A DNA stretch of 50,400 nt from Sulfurospirillum sp. (lineage in GTDB: Bacteria > Campylobacterota > Campylobacteria > Campylobacterales > Sulfurospirillaceae), in assembly GCA_014859685.1 (NCBI GenBank), contig JACUTU010000009.1, forward strand, positions 1-50,400. The letters are read 5' to 3'. The notes beneath the pieces were generated by a model, which was not told the origin of the DNA, did no database searches, and worked only from the letters and a program-made list of their open reading frames with translations. The position numbers and the translations under genes were made by a program. Of the stretch, positions 26,732 to 34,425 are shown piece by piece (the first letter of the stretch is position 1; every line of letters starts with the position of its first letter).

Positions 26732-28001
26732 CCTTTTTGGAATACTTTTTGGGCTTATGCTCATAGGTGTTCCGGTAGCCGTTTCACTCGGTGTTTCTAC
26801 TATGTTTACTGCGATGATATTTACTGATTTTGATGTATTGGGTGTTACTTCACATGTATTTGATGGTTTGAACAAATACTCACTTATGGCGATTCCTATG
26901 TTCATTCTAGCAGGTGCCTTTTTGGCACGCGGAAGTGCTGCTGGGCGTATCATAGAGTTTGCAAAATCCATAGTAGGGCATCTTCCGGGCGGGTTGCCTA
27001 TAGCGGCAATCTTTGCGAGTATCATCTTTGCAGCGGTTTCAGGAAGTTCTCCGGCAACTGTTGTGGCGATAGGATCTGTTATGTATGGCGCTATCAAAGA
27101 AGCTGGATATCCAGCAAAATATGCCATCGGTACTATCGCAACAGCCGGCTCTTTGGGTATCTTAATCCCGCCATCTATCGTATTTATAGTTTATGGCGTT
27201 ACTGCTGATGAGTCTATCGGTAAACTTTTTATGGCAGGTGTTATCCCTGGATTTATGCTCGGTGGAATGCTCATGCTTGTTACTTATATCGGAGCTAAAA
27301 AACTTGGATTTGAGCGGAGTGAACCTGCCCCATTTAAAGAGAAATGGGAAAAGTTCAAAAGTGCTTTTTGGGCATTGATGCTTATCGTTCTTGTTATCGG
27401 TGGTATCTATGGCGGTATCTTTACCCCAACAGAAGCAGGCGCTGCAAGTGCTGTGTATGCCTTTTTTGTGGCGTTTTTTATCTATAAAGATCTCAAATTC
27501 AAAGATCTCTATCCTATCATCTTAGATTCTGCGATGACAACTGCGATGATCTTTTTTATCATAGCAAACGCGATGATCTTTTCTCACTTTTTAACAGATG
27601 AGATGATTCCGCAACACATCACGCAAGTGATTCTTGATGCAAATGTCGGACCGATTATGTTTTTGATCATTGTCAATGTTCTTTTGCTCTTGATGGGACA
27701 GTTTATGGAGCCTAGTTCAGTAGTTATGATCACCGTACCACTGCTTTTACCAATCGCAAAAACACTCGGCATAGATCCTATCCATTTTGGTGTTATCATG
27801 GTTGTAAATATGGAAATCGGTATGATCACTCCACCTGTGGGGCTGAACCTCTTTGTGGCAAGTGGCATAACAGGACTCGATCTCAAAGAAGTCATCATGG
27901 CAGCCTTGCCATGGAGCTTAACCATCTTAGTGGGCTTACTCTTAGTAACCTATATCCCGATCATCTCCTTGTGGCTACCAAACTTGATGTTTGGAACTTA
28001 A
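26718..28001 (+). CDS. dctM: TRAP transporter large permease subunit
   Basis: A 427-residue membrane protein of the DctM/ion-transporter superfamily with about 11-12 helices. PMFILAGAFLARG, the SGSSPATVVAIGS loop, GTIATAGSLGILIPPSI and EIGMITPPVGLNLFV are family hallmarks. It carries out sodium-coupled substrate translocation. An upstream ATG at 26682 is in frame, but AGGAG at 26707-26711 is six bases from the ATG at 26718, which gives the canonical N-terminus. An inverted pair of TTACATGTAA motifs follows the stop. Confidence 0.93.
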   Translation: MIMTSLFGILFGLMLIGVPVAVSLGVSTMFTAMIFTDFDVLGVTSHVFDGLNKYSLMAIPMFILAGAFLARGSAAGRIIEFAKSIVGHLPGGLPIAAIFASIIFAAVSGSSPATVVAIGSVMYGAIKEAGYPAKYAIGTIATAGSLGILIPPSIVFIVYGVTADESIGKLFMAGVIPGFMLGGMLMLVTYIGAKKLGFERSEPAPFKEKWEKFKSAFWALMLIVLVIGGIYGGIFTPTEAGAASAVYAFFVAFFIYKDLKFKDLYPIILDSAMTTAMIFFIIANAMIFSHFLTDEMIPQHITQVILDANVGPIMFLIIVNVLLLLMGQFMEPSSVVMITVPLLLPIAKTLGIDPIHFGVIMVVNMEIGMITPPVGLNLFVASGITGLDLKEVIMAALPWSLTILVGLLLVTYIPIISLWLPNLMFGT

Positions 28002-28021
28002 ACTTCTTAACTTAAATTTCT

Positions 28022-28059
28022 TTACATGTAAGGGATTTTCTCTTACATGTAAGCTTTTT
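28022..28059 (+). terminator. Terminator built from two inverted TTACATGTAA motifs
   Basis: The arms TTACATGTAAGGGA (28022-28035) and TCTCTTACATGTAA (28039-28052) pair at 13 of 14 positions around a three-base loop and are followed by GCTTTTTC. The site lies 20 bases after the dctM stop. It is the clearest case of the iterated palindrome acting as part of a terminator. Confidence 0.7.
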
Positions 28060-28106
28060 CTTGCTTTGTTTTTTTGTTTTGTGTAAAATTTCTCAAAGGA
28101 TGTACA

Positions 28107-28407
28107 ATGCAAGAAGATATAAGGTACAAGCAAAGATTTGAAAATTTTGAGCGTTCATTTTTACTTTTGAAAGAAGCCCTACAGATATAAAATCCCCAAG
28201 AGATGCCATCAAAACGGCTTTTGCCATTGAGATCATTCATGGCTAGAAGCTTTAAGTGATCGAAATCTCACCGTACATACTTATGATGAAGCGATAGCAC
28301 AAAAAGTTTATATGAGTGTGAAAGAGGATTATTTTCCACTCTTAGAAAAATTTCATAAACTTATGAAAGAAAAAATATGTGCAGATAAAAGATATCTTAG
28401 AAAATGA
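28107..28407 (+). pseudogene. Decayed HI0074-type nucleotidyltransferase partner (HEPN-like)
   Basis: The ATG at 28107 sits six bases after AAAGGA and opens a frame reading QEDIRYKQRFENFERSFLLLKEALQI, then a stop. The next frame gives SPRDAIKTAFAIEIIH, then another shift leads into SWLEALSDRNLTVHTYDEAI and on to FPLLEKFHKLMKEKI. Joined, these match the HI0074 family encoded beside minimal nucleotidyltransferases, with the central segment (expected FELAWK region) deleted and at least two frame disruptions. The intact MNT gene begins within its last 29 bases, as in functional pairs. A toxin-like or partner function is therefore lost. Confidence 0.8.
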
Positions 28408-28624
28408 AAATATAAAAGAGTGCATCGTGTTTGGCTCTCGGGCAAAGGGAAACTACAAAAAAGGAAGCGATGTTGACCTTGCTATCAAAGGAGATGAAAA
28501 ACGCCTCTCCTATCTACTCAACGAAGAGAGCAATCTCATCTACTACTTTGATGTATGTAATATCGAACAGATAAAAAATCAAAAACTAAAAGAGCATATA
28601 CAAAGAGTAGGGAAGTATATCTAA
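28379..28624 (+). CDS. Minimal nucleotidyltransferase (MNT/MntA family)
   Basis: An 81-residue protein with the nucleotidyltransferase signature GSRAKGNYKKGSDVDLAI: GSxxxG at about 21-26 and the paired aspartates D35/D37 in SDVDL. In MNT-HEPN systems this protein AMPylates and silences the HEPN toxin. It is somewhat short for the family and its partner (28107-28407) is broken, so it may be an orphan antitoxin. The GTG start at 28379 overlaps the pseudogene. A truncated second copy lies at 28922-28986. Confidence 0.8.
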   Translation: MQIKDILENENIKECIVFGSRAKGNYKKGSDVDLAIKGDEKRLSYLLNEESNLIYYFDVCNIEQIKNQKLKEHIQRVGKYI

Positions 28625-28629
28625 AAAAC

Positions 28630-28875
28630 TTACAGTAGTTTTACAAGTGTAGCGACTATAGCAGCTTGTGCGACAAGCATGCCTGCAACCCATTTGATGA
28701 GATCTATCTTGACTTCACTGAGGTCTTGTTTGGTTGTCAATTCTTCTTTTTGTTGCTTGATGATAGACTCAGCACTATCTTTTAGTATCTGAGAAAACTC
28801 TCTTGCGATTGCGTCATCAAGATTTACCTTTCGTAAACGCTCATAAATCGATAGAGTATCTATGTTTAGAGTCAT
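28630..28875 (-). CDS. Small coiled-coil membrane protein (DUF1640-like)
   Basis: An 81-residue protein with a helical N-terminal part, a TKQDLSEVKIDLIKW coiled-coil stretch (about 48-62), and a C-terminal membrane helix (VAGMLVAQAAIVATLVKLL). This layout is typical of small DUF1640/CCDC90-like proteins that are often found beside mobile or toxin-antitoxin genes; the function is unknown. It is convergent with the MNT gene, with only five bases between them. Two further MNT fragments flank it on the far side, suggesting it inserted into, or was left within, a decaying duplication. Confidence 0.6.
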   Translation of the reverse strand: MTLNIDTLSIYERLRKVNLDDAIAREFSQILKDSAESIIKQQKEELTTKQDLSEVKIDLIKWVAGMLVAQAAIVATLVKLL

Positions 28876-28921
28876 GTTAAGCCTCTTTTCTTTAATTTAG
28901 AGTTATTATAGCATAGAAACG

Positions 28922-28986
28922 ATGCAGATATCTAATACTTGAAAATAAAATATGAGCATATAAAAAGAATAGGGAAATATCTCTAA
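28922..28986 (+). pseudogene. Remnant of a second MNT nucleotidyltransferase gene
   Basis: The first part (ATGCAGATA, then CTTGAAAATAAAA) resembles the start of the MNT gene at 28379, and the last part reads EHIKRIGKYL then stop, against EHIQRVGKYI then stop in the intact gene. The catalytic middle is missing. This looks like a duplicated gene reduced to its two ends by an internal deletion. The alignment is short, so confidence is moderate. Confidence 0.55.
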
Positions 28987-29152
28987 GCGATGATTTTACC
29001 TTTTTGTAAAAATAAATTTTACTTTGCAATCAATATGATTACAAACTTGTAATAAAAAGCAAAAAAATCCACAATTTTGTAAAAATTTATTGAAATCTAC
29101 AAAACTTTCTGCTACACTTACCGCGTAATTAAAATTTTCTAAGGAGAAATAT

Positions 29153-30334
29153 ATGAAATTAGCTAAACTAAGCTTGGCAGCTATAGTTGTTGCAGGTCTT
29201 GCAACAAGTTCATTTGCAGCAGACACACTTGCTGATGCATTCAAAAATGGTAAAGTAAAAGGTGATATCAAAGCGAGATATTGGGATAGAGACAATGGAG
29301 CAAAAAGCGAAGATATCGTAATGTTTGGTGCTGTTTTAGGATATGTTACTGATTCATTCAATGGTTTTAAATTGGGTTTAACTTTTCAAGCAAATAGTTC
29401 ACCATTTATTGATGATACAGCAAAACCATTTTATCAAAAAAACGAATATGGTCCAGGTGCAGTTCTTTCAGAATCTTATCTCCAATACTCAATGGGTAAA
29501 ACTACAGCAAAATTGGGTCGCCAATTTATCTCTAGTCCACTTGTAGCAGGAAGCGGTTCAAGAGTAATTAGACAATCATTTGAAGCTTTAACTTTTGTAA
29601 ATACAGACTTGCCACAAACAACATTGATAGCTGGTTATGTTGATAAGTTTCAAAATAGAACAGATGGAGCCGGCAATATAGGTGAATTCAAACAGGTAGG
29701 AACTGATGGTGCTTATACAATCGCAGCTATCAACAAATCTATCGCTAATTTAACCGTTACAGCTGCTTGGGCTCAAGTAGTTAATAGCTCTGATCACTAC
29801 TACCTAGAAGGTGCTTATGCTGGTAAAACAGATAGCTTTACTTATGGTTTAGCAGCACAATACGCTCTTATTTCTTTTGATGCAGCTGGAATAAAAGATG
29901 CTGATGCATTTGGTTTGAAAGCAAGTATGGGAATGGGCGCATTCAGTGGTTTTGTTGCCTATGCTACAACAGGTAAAGATACAAATATTGGTAGTGGATT
30001 TGGTCTAGGCGGCGGAACAGATAATTTATTTACAAACAACATCATAGGCGCAAATGATGGATCTGCTTATTCAAGAGATACTAATTCTTATGCTGCAAGA
30101 CTTCAATATGCTATAGCAAAAAATGCTAGAGTTGGCGCACAATACCTTTATACAGATAGTGGTGTTACAATTGCAGGACAAGATGATACAACTAATTCAA
30201 TAGATCTTTTTGGCTCATATGCATTTGAAGGTGCACTCAAAGGTTTTAGTATTGATGTAGTTTACGAAGATGCTGAAGATAGAGCAGGCGTTAATAAATC
30301 TGAACTTAGATTTAACACAACTTATAAATTCTAG
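29153..30334 (+). CDS. Outer-membrane porin (campylobacterial Opr-type), paralogue 1
   Basis: A 393-residue beta-barrel protein with a signal peptide cleaved at SSFAAD, alternating hydrophobic/polar strands, repeated GAxYA or YxY strand patterns, and a C-terminal aromatic residue (TTYKF) as used by the BAM complex. Residues 1-35 are identical to those of the next porin, and the ribosome binding site (TCTAAGGAGAAATATATG) is identical too. The barrel bodies differ, but share segments such as AGYV.KFQ.RTDGAGNIG. Probably a general or organic-acid channel; its solute is unknown. A strong terminator follows. Confidence 0.88.
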   Translation: MKLAKLSLAAIVVAGLATSSFAADTLADAFKNGKVKGDIKARYWDRDNGAKSEDIVMFGAVLGYVTDSFNGFKLGLTFQANSSPFIDDTAKPFYQKNEYGPGAVLSESYLQYSMGKTTAKLGRQFISSPLVAGSGSRVIRQSFEALTFVNTDLPQTTLIAGYVDKFQNRTDGAGNIGEFKQVGTDGAYTIAAINKSIANLTVTAAWAQVVNSSDHYYLEGAYAGKTDSFTYGLAAQYALISFDAAGIKDADAFGLKASMGMGAFSGFVAYATTGKDTNIGSGFGLGGGTDNLFTNNIIGANDGSAYSRDTNSYAARLQYAIAKNARVGAQYLYTDSGVTIAGQDDTTNSIDLFGSYAFEGALKGFSIDVVYEDAEDRAGVNKSELRFNTTYKF

Positions 30335-30351
30335 TTCTTTCTTAAGAATAT

Positions 30352-30387
30352 GTAACGGTAGTATATTGCTACCGTTACAATTTTTTT
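30352..30387 (+). terminator. Rho-independent terminator after porin 1
   Basis: A perfect 10-bp stem, GTAACGGTAG against CTACCGTTAC, with a seven-base loop, followed by AA and seven T. It separates the two porin genes into independent transcripts. Confidence 0.88.
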
Positions 30388-30568
30388 ATATCTTACTTCA
30401 TTTTTTTTCACTCCATACGATTAACTCACAATATTTTCTCTCACTATCAAAATAAATTGTTACTTTTCGAATATTTTTTTTAAAAGATTACTTTTAAATT
30501 ACTTATTTTATTGATTTAGAGTTTATTTTTTGTATAATTAACTTCTAATTAATTCTAAGGAGAAATAT

Positions 30569-31702
30569 ATGAAATTAGCTAAACTTAGCTTGGCAGCTAT
30601 AGTTGTTGCGGGTCTTGCAACAAGTTCATTTGCAGCAGACACACTTGCTGATGCATTCAAAAATGGTAAAGTATCTGGTGCGCTTCAAGGCTACTACTTT
30701 CAAAGAGATGATGGCACTACCGACGCTGATATCTTTACTTCAGGCGTAGATTTGAGTTTTGAAACAGATAGATATATGGGATTTGGTATGAAAGCTACTT
30801 TCCAAGGTACAAATTCTCCATTTGTTGATAGAGCAGCTAAAACTATGTTTAATGGAGATATGCACGGAACAGGCGCGCAACTTTCTGAAATGTACCTTTC
30901 TTATGTAACAGGAAAAACAACAGCACTTGTAGGCCGTATGTATCTTTCTACTCCGCTTGTAGCTTCAAGTGGTTCAAGAGTAACAAAGCAAGCTTTTGAA
31001 GGCGCAGCAGTTATCAACACTGATATTGCAGATACAACTTTGATAGCAGGTTATGTACAAAAGTTTCAAGCGAGAACAGATGGAGCAGGCAATATTGGTA
31101 AATTTGAAAAATTCAATGAAGATGGTGCTTATACAATCGCAGCTATCAATAACTCTGTAAAAGATGTAACCTTAACAGTTGCTTGGGCTGATGTACGATC
31201 TGTTTTGAGCGTTGGATACGCAGAAGCTGCATATGCTACAGATACTTTCGGTGTGGCAGGTCAGTATTACTATAATGACTATGATAATGGCACAGATTCT
31301 AATCTTTTCGGTATTAAAGCTGATGCAACTTTTGGTCCTGCAAATGTTTTTGCTGCATACTCTAAAGTAGGCGACAAAAAAACAGATGTTATTCCAGGCT
31401 TAGGCGGTGGTGCAGATTTAGCATACACTGGTTCACCATTTAATTCAGATAGTTATGTCGCTGATACAAAAGCATATATACTAGGTGCTAGCTACGCAGT
31501 AATGCCAAATGCAAATATAGGCGCAAGTTACACTGTCAATAAAATGGATGCTACTTCAGTTGAAAATTCTTACTTAGCTGTTGAAGTAGATTATGCTTTT
31601 GAAGGTGCTTTGCAAGGTCTTTCAGTATATCTAGGATATGAAGATCAAGGTAAAGATGCCGATGGAAGCGAACTAAGATTTCAAGCTAACTACGCATTTT
31701 AA
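30569..31702 (+). CDS. Outer-membrane porin (campylobacterial Opr-type), paralogue 2
   Basis: A 377-residue beta-barrel porin and tandem paralogue of 29153-30334. The signal peptide and first mature residues (through NGKV) are the same and nearly identical at DNA level, after which the barrels diverge in loops and length. The C-terminus ends LRFQANYAF. It has its own AT-rich upstream region, with GTATAATTAA near 30533 as a possible -10 region. The unusual near-identity of the 5' ends compared with the diverged bodies suggests gene conversion or recent recombination. It is followed by a REP-type palindrome that can act as a terminator. Confidence 0.88.
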   Translation: MKLAKLSLAAIVVAGLATSSFAADTLADAFKNGKVSGALQGYYFQRDDGTTDADIFTSGVDLSFETDRYMGFGMKATFQGTNSPFVDRAAKTMFNGDMHGTGAQLSEMYLSYVTGKTTALVGRMYLSTPLVASSGSRVTKQAFEGAAVINTDIADTTLIAGYVQKFQARTDGAGNIGKFEKFNEDGAYTIAAINNSVKDVTLTVAWADVRSVLSVGYAEAAYATDTFGVAGQYYYNDYDNGTDSNLFGIKADATFGPANVFAAYSKVGDKKTDVIPGLGGGADLAYTGSPFNSDSYVADTKAYILGASYAVMPNANIGASYTVNKMDATSVENSYLAVEVDYAFEGALQGLSVYLGYEDQGKDADGSELRFQANYAF

Positions 31703-31709
31703 TACAAAA

Positions 31710-31745
31710 TGGGGACAGGCTACTTTAATTAAGCCTGTCCCTTTT
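31710..31745. repeat. REP-like palindrome, also a probable terminator for porin 2
   Basis: GGGACAGGCT (31712-31721) pairs perfectly with AGCCTGTCCC (31732-31741) around a ten-base loop, and TTTTCTT follows. The left 20 bases are identical to the sequence at 32386-32405, at the left end of the RAYT gene. It is therefore the same repeat that brackets the transposase, in palindromic form, placed about 640 bp upstream. A degenerate relative (GGGTACAGGTCTAAACTTT) lies near 31776-31794. Confidence 0.85.
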
Positions 31746-31801
31746 CTTACAATAATATAAAAAATAAAGACAAAAGGGTACAGGTCTAAACTTTAAACTT
31801 T

Positions 31802-32074
31802 TTATCCAAAAAGCTGTGCGTGACTACCTACTTCAACAAGTATAAGTTCCAGTTCACTATCATTTATCCTGTAAACAAGAAGTAGGTCGGGTTTCACATG
31901 ACATTCACGACAATCCTTGATGTTTCCAGTAAGTAGATGGCCTTTATATTTTGCTTCTAAACTTTCCCCATCTGCAAGTTTTGTGATTACATCTAAAACT
32001 AAATCTTGGTTATTGGATGGAAGCTTTTTGAATGCCTTCTTAAAAGAACTTGTCCTAAAGATTGTATATTTCAC
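31802..32074 (-). CDS. YafQ-type mRNA interferase toxin
   Basis: A 90-residue RelE-superfamily toxin. Residues H46, H59, D63, H85 and F89 line up by eye with the E. coli YafQ set H50, H63, D67, H87 and F91; the motif is HLLTGNIKDCRECHVKPDLLLVY with a terminal GSHAQLFG. YafQ cuts translated mRNA in the ribosome. The toxin start overlaps the antitoxin stop by four bases. The acidic residue corresponding to YafQ D61 appears as E57. The locus looks intact. Confidence 0.88.
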   Translation of the reverse strand: MKYTIFRTSSFKKAFKKLPSNNQDLVLDVITKLADGESLEAKYKGHLLTGNIKDCRECHVKPDLLLVYRINDSELELILVEVGSHAQLFG

Positions 32075-32322
32075 GAAAGCAAATCTTCACGGAGCTCTTT
32101 GATACTCTTAAAGCGCTTTCCTTCTCTTTTTTCTAGCTCTTCTAATGCTTTTTGCATACGCTCACTTGGTACTTTGAGTTCAAAGGGTATAGAGTGCGTC
32201 ATCGCAACTTGCTTACAAAAAAGATTTATCCCTTCACTCAGACTCATACCGTACTGTTTTAGCACCTCAGAAGCTATGAGCTTTGCTTCTTCATCGATAC
32301 GAACACTTGTGCTTGTTCTCAT
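32071..32322 (-). CDS. DinJ/RelB-family antitoxin
   Basis: An 83-residue protein with an N-terminal ribbon-helix-helix (TSTSVRIDEEAKLIASEVLKQYGMSLSEGINLF, about 3-37) for DNA binding and dimerisation, and a charged C-terminal tail that should wrap the toxin. It is the first gene of the pair, as in dinJ-yafQ. AAGGAG lies seven bases before the ATG, and an imperfect palindrome lies upstream, consistent with autoregulation. Confidence 0.88.
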   Translation of the reverse strand: MRTSTSVRIDEEAKLIASEVLKQYGMSLSEGINLFCKQVAMTHSIPFELKVPSERMQKALEELEKREGKRFKSIKELREDLLS

Positions 32323-32348
32323 GATAGCTCCTTAAACTTTATATTATT

Positions 32349-32370
32349 GTACCACAAATGTAGTGCAACT
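32349..32370 (-). promoter_or_regulatory. Putative operator/promoter of the toxin-antitoxin operon
   Basis: On the minus strand TTGCACTAC and GTGGTACAA form an imperfect inverted repeat (7 of 9 pairs) around CATTT-type spacer sequence, upstream of the antitoxin start. TTGCAC can serve as a -35 box with TAATAT about 16 bases on. Position and symmetry suit an RHH autoregulator. The exact boundaries are uncertain. Confidence 0.45.
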
Positions 32371-32384
32371 TACAAGGAAACTAT

Positions 32385-33140
32385 TGGGGACAGGCTACTT
32401 TAATTTTAAATTTATCACTTTCTTGCTATAGTTCAAAATCTTTACATGTAAGAGGTGACAAATGCCACGAATTCCAAGAGGCGAGAGTGTTGGCGGACTT
32501 TATCATGTTATCAACCGTGGAAATATGCAAATGCAGGTATTTCATGATGATCAAGATTATAACTATTTTTTACAATTACTAGAGGATGGTTTAAAAAGAG
32601 AAGCTGTTAGTCTTCAGGCGTATTGCCTTATGCCAAATCATTTTCATCTTTTACTAAAGCCTGAAATAGAGGGAAGTTTGAGCCGACTTATGCAATGGCT
32701 TATGACATCACATGTGCGGCATTTTCATAAAAAGAACAAAACAAGTGGTCATATCTGGCAAGGACGATACAAGAGTTTTTTGGTACAAAAAGAGAGCTAC
32801 TATCTAAGCGTAATGCGTTATATAGAAGCCAATGCATTACGAGCAAAACTAGTAGATGATGCAGGTTTGTGGATGTATGGTTCGTTGTGGGAGCGGATGA
32901 ATCACGAACGAGAATTGCTAGATGAGCCATTGATGGAGTTGGGAAAAGATTGGGCTTTACATGTAAATGCACATATTAAAAATGAAGAATTGGAAGTGTT
33001 AAGAAATAGTGTCAATCGGCAAAGCCCGCTGGGCGATTTAGAATGGGTGATGCAAATGGCATATACATATGGTCTAAGAGCAACACTCAACCCACGAGGC
33101 AGACCAAAAAAAGAGTAGAATAAAAAGTAGCCTGTCCCCA
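32385..33140 (+). mobile_element. RAYT unit: transposase gene bracketed by 17-bp inverted REP repeats
   Basis: TGGGGACAGGCTACTTT at 32385-32401 is repeated exactly in inverse orientation at 33124-33140 (AAAGTAGCCTGTCCCCA). The gene between them encodes a Y1/HUH transposase of the RAYT family. A third copy of the repeat, as part of a palindrome, lies at 31710-31745. This fits a REP/RAYT arrangement in which the domesticated or single-copy transposase acts on the REP sequences around it. Confidence 0.8.
32462..33118 (+). CDS. REP-associated tyrosine transposase (RAYT, Y1/HUH family)
   Basis: A 218-residue protein of the Y1 transposase (IS200-like) superfamily. The HUH motif is H60-F-H62 in MPNHFHLLL; the catalytic tyrosine is Y113 or Y114 in QKESYYLSVMRYIEANALRA. 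The N-terminal PRGESVGGLYHVINRG and the WQGRYKSFLV segment are typical RAYT features. It is intact, is preceded by AAGAGGTG overlapping a TTACATGTAA motif, and lies within 17-bp inverted REP repeats. RAYTs are usually single-copy and vertically maintained rather than active insertion sequences. Confidence 0.88.
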   Translation: MPRIPRGESVGGLYHVINRGNMQMQVFHDDQDYNYFLQLLEDGLKREAVSLQAYCLMPNHFHLLLKPEIEGSLSRLMQWLMTSHVRHFHKKNKTSGHIWQGRYKSFLVQKESYYLSVMRYIEANALRAKLVDDAGLWMYGSLWERMNHERELLDEPLMELGKDWALHVNAHIKNEELEVLRNSVNRQSPLGDLEWVMQMAYTYGLRATLNPRGRPKKE

Positions 33141-33201
33141 TTTTTGAAAAAAAATCAGCTATAATAATATTTCAAAAAATCAAAATTTTAAAGGAGAATA
33201 T

Positions 33202-34320
33202 ATGAGAAAACTTGCAACTATTGCTACTTCAGTTGCATTGATTGCGTCTTTTAGCGTTGCTAAGGAGATCAAAATCGGTGCTGTTATGCCTATGAGTGGA
33301 CCACTTGCTGCGTATGGTCAGGTAACATATGAGGGTATCGAATATGCTAACACGCTACAGTCGACACTCAAAAATGGAGATACGCTCAAGCTTGTACTTG
33401 TAGACAATAAGGGTGACAAAGTTGAAACAGCGACAGCTACTACACGACTTATAAGCTCTGATAAAGTTACCGCTATCCTTGGCGCGTTAACAAGTACAAA
33501 TACGGCACAAGTTATCGCAATTGCAGATAAAAGTAAAATCCCAGTGATTGCTTCTGTTGCAACTAATGACAAACTTACTACAAAAAGAGAGTATGCAAAC
33601 CGTGTTTGTTTTATGGACTCTTTTCAAGGTGAAGTTGTAGCAAATTATGCCTTGCGTGATCTCGGTCTTAAAACCGCAGTTGTAATCGTGGATCAAGCTC
33701 AAGTTTACTCGCTCGGTCTTGCAAAAGCATTTAAAGAGGCGTTTACAAAAGGTGGCGGTAAAATCGTCAAAGATATCAAAGTTACATCAGGTGATAAAGA
33801 TTTCAAAGCGGTAGTTTCTCAAATCAAATCAGTAAATCCTGATTTTATGTTCTTGCCACTTTATCACCCAGAAGCTTCGATGATCGCACGACAAGCAAAA
33901 CAAGTTGGACTTGATAAACCGATGTTTTCTGGCGATGGTGTAGCAAATCAGACATTTATAGACCTTGGTGGCGATGCTGTTGAGGGGTATATGTTTACAG
34001 ACTTTTTTGATTATAGTGCGCCTCCGACACAAGCTTCAAAAGATTTCATAGCAGGATATGCAAAAAAAACAGGCAAGATGGATATGAACTCTTTTACAGC
34101 ACTTGGTGCGGATAGTTACTTTTTGCTCTTAGATGCCATGAATAGATGTGCCGATCCTGCTGATAGCGTTTGCGTTAACAGTGAGATTAAAAAAACAAAA
34201 GGATTTGAAGGAGTTTCTGGCATCTTAAATATAGATGCACAAGGAAATGCTTCTCGTTCAGCTGTTATAAAAACAGTTAAAGGTGGAAAAGCTGTTTACA
34301 AAACAACAGTCAATCCATAA
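33202..34320 (+). CDS. livJ: Branched-chain amino acid ABC transporter substrate-binding protein
   Basis: A 372-residue periplasmic binding protein with a signal peptide (cleavage near SFSVAKE) and a type I Leu/Ile/Val-binding fold: KIGAVMPMSGPLAAYGQ, GAVTS-type GALTSTNTAQV, and IKSVNPDFMFLP. It delivers leucine, isoleucine, valine or related ligands to LivHMGF. AAAGGAG precedes the ATG at 33202. A terminator follows, which would make livJ mRNA more abundant than the rest of the operon. Confidence 0.93.
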   Translation: MRKLATIATSVALIASFSVAKEIKIGAVMPMSGPLAAYGQVTYEGIEYANTLQSTLKNGDTLKLVLVDNKGDKVETATATTRLISSDKVTAILGALTSTNTAQVIAIADKSKIPVIASVATNDKLTTKREYANRVCFMDSFQGEVVANYALRDLGLKTAVVIVDQAQVYSLGLAKAFKEAFTKGGGKIVKDIKVTSGDKDFKAVVSQIKSVNPDFMFLPLYHPEASMIARQAKQVGLDKPMFSGDGVANQTFIDLGGDAVEGYMFTDFFDYSAPPTQASKDFIAGYAKKTGKMDMNSFTALGADSYFLLLDAMNRCADPADSVCVNSEIKKTKGFEGVSGILNIDAQGNASRSAVIKTVKGGKAVYKTTVNP

Positions 34321-34327
34321 ACACTAC

Positions 34328-34350
34328 AAAGGGGCATTAGGCCCCTTTTT
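34328..34350 (+). terminator. Terminator/attenuator between livJ and livH
   Basis: AAAGGGGC pairs with GCCCCTTT around a short loop and is followed by a T run, eight bases after the livJ stop. livH follows 76 bases later with no strong promoter visible, so partial read-through is likely. A TTACATGTAC variant motif follows at about 34352. Confidence 0.8.
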
Positions 34351-34425
34351 CTTACATGTACTGTATAAAATAGAGGATTTACAATAAATTTTCTATTTTA
34401 TATAAAAACAAATAAAAGGTAATGA

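Noticed and set aside
28022-28052. CRISPR-like spacing of TTACATGTAA repeats
   Set aside because: Only two copies in inverse orientation with a three-base loop after pairing; no array of repeats and spacers, and no cas genes.
32385-33140. Ordinary IS200/IS605 insertion sequence
   Set aside because: The protein has RAYT features, is about 218 residues rather than about 150, and the ends are palindromic REP-type repeats, one of which lies outside the unit.
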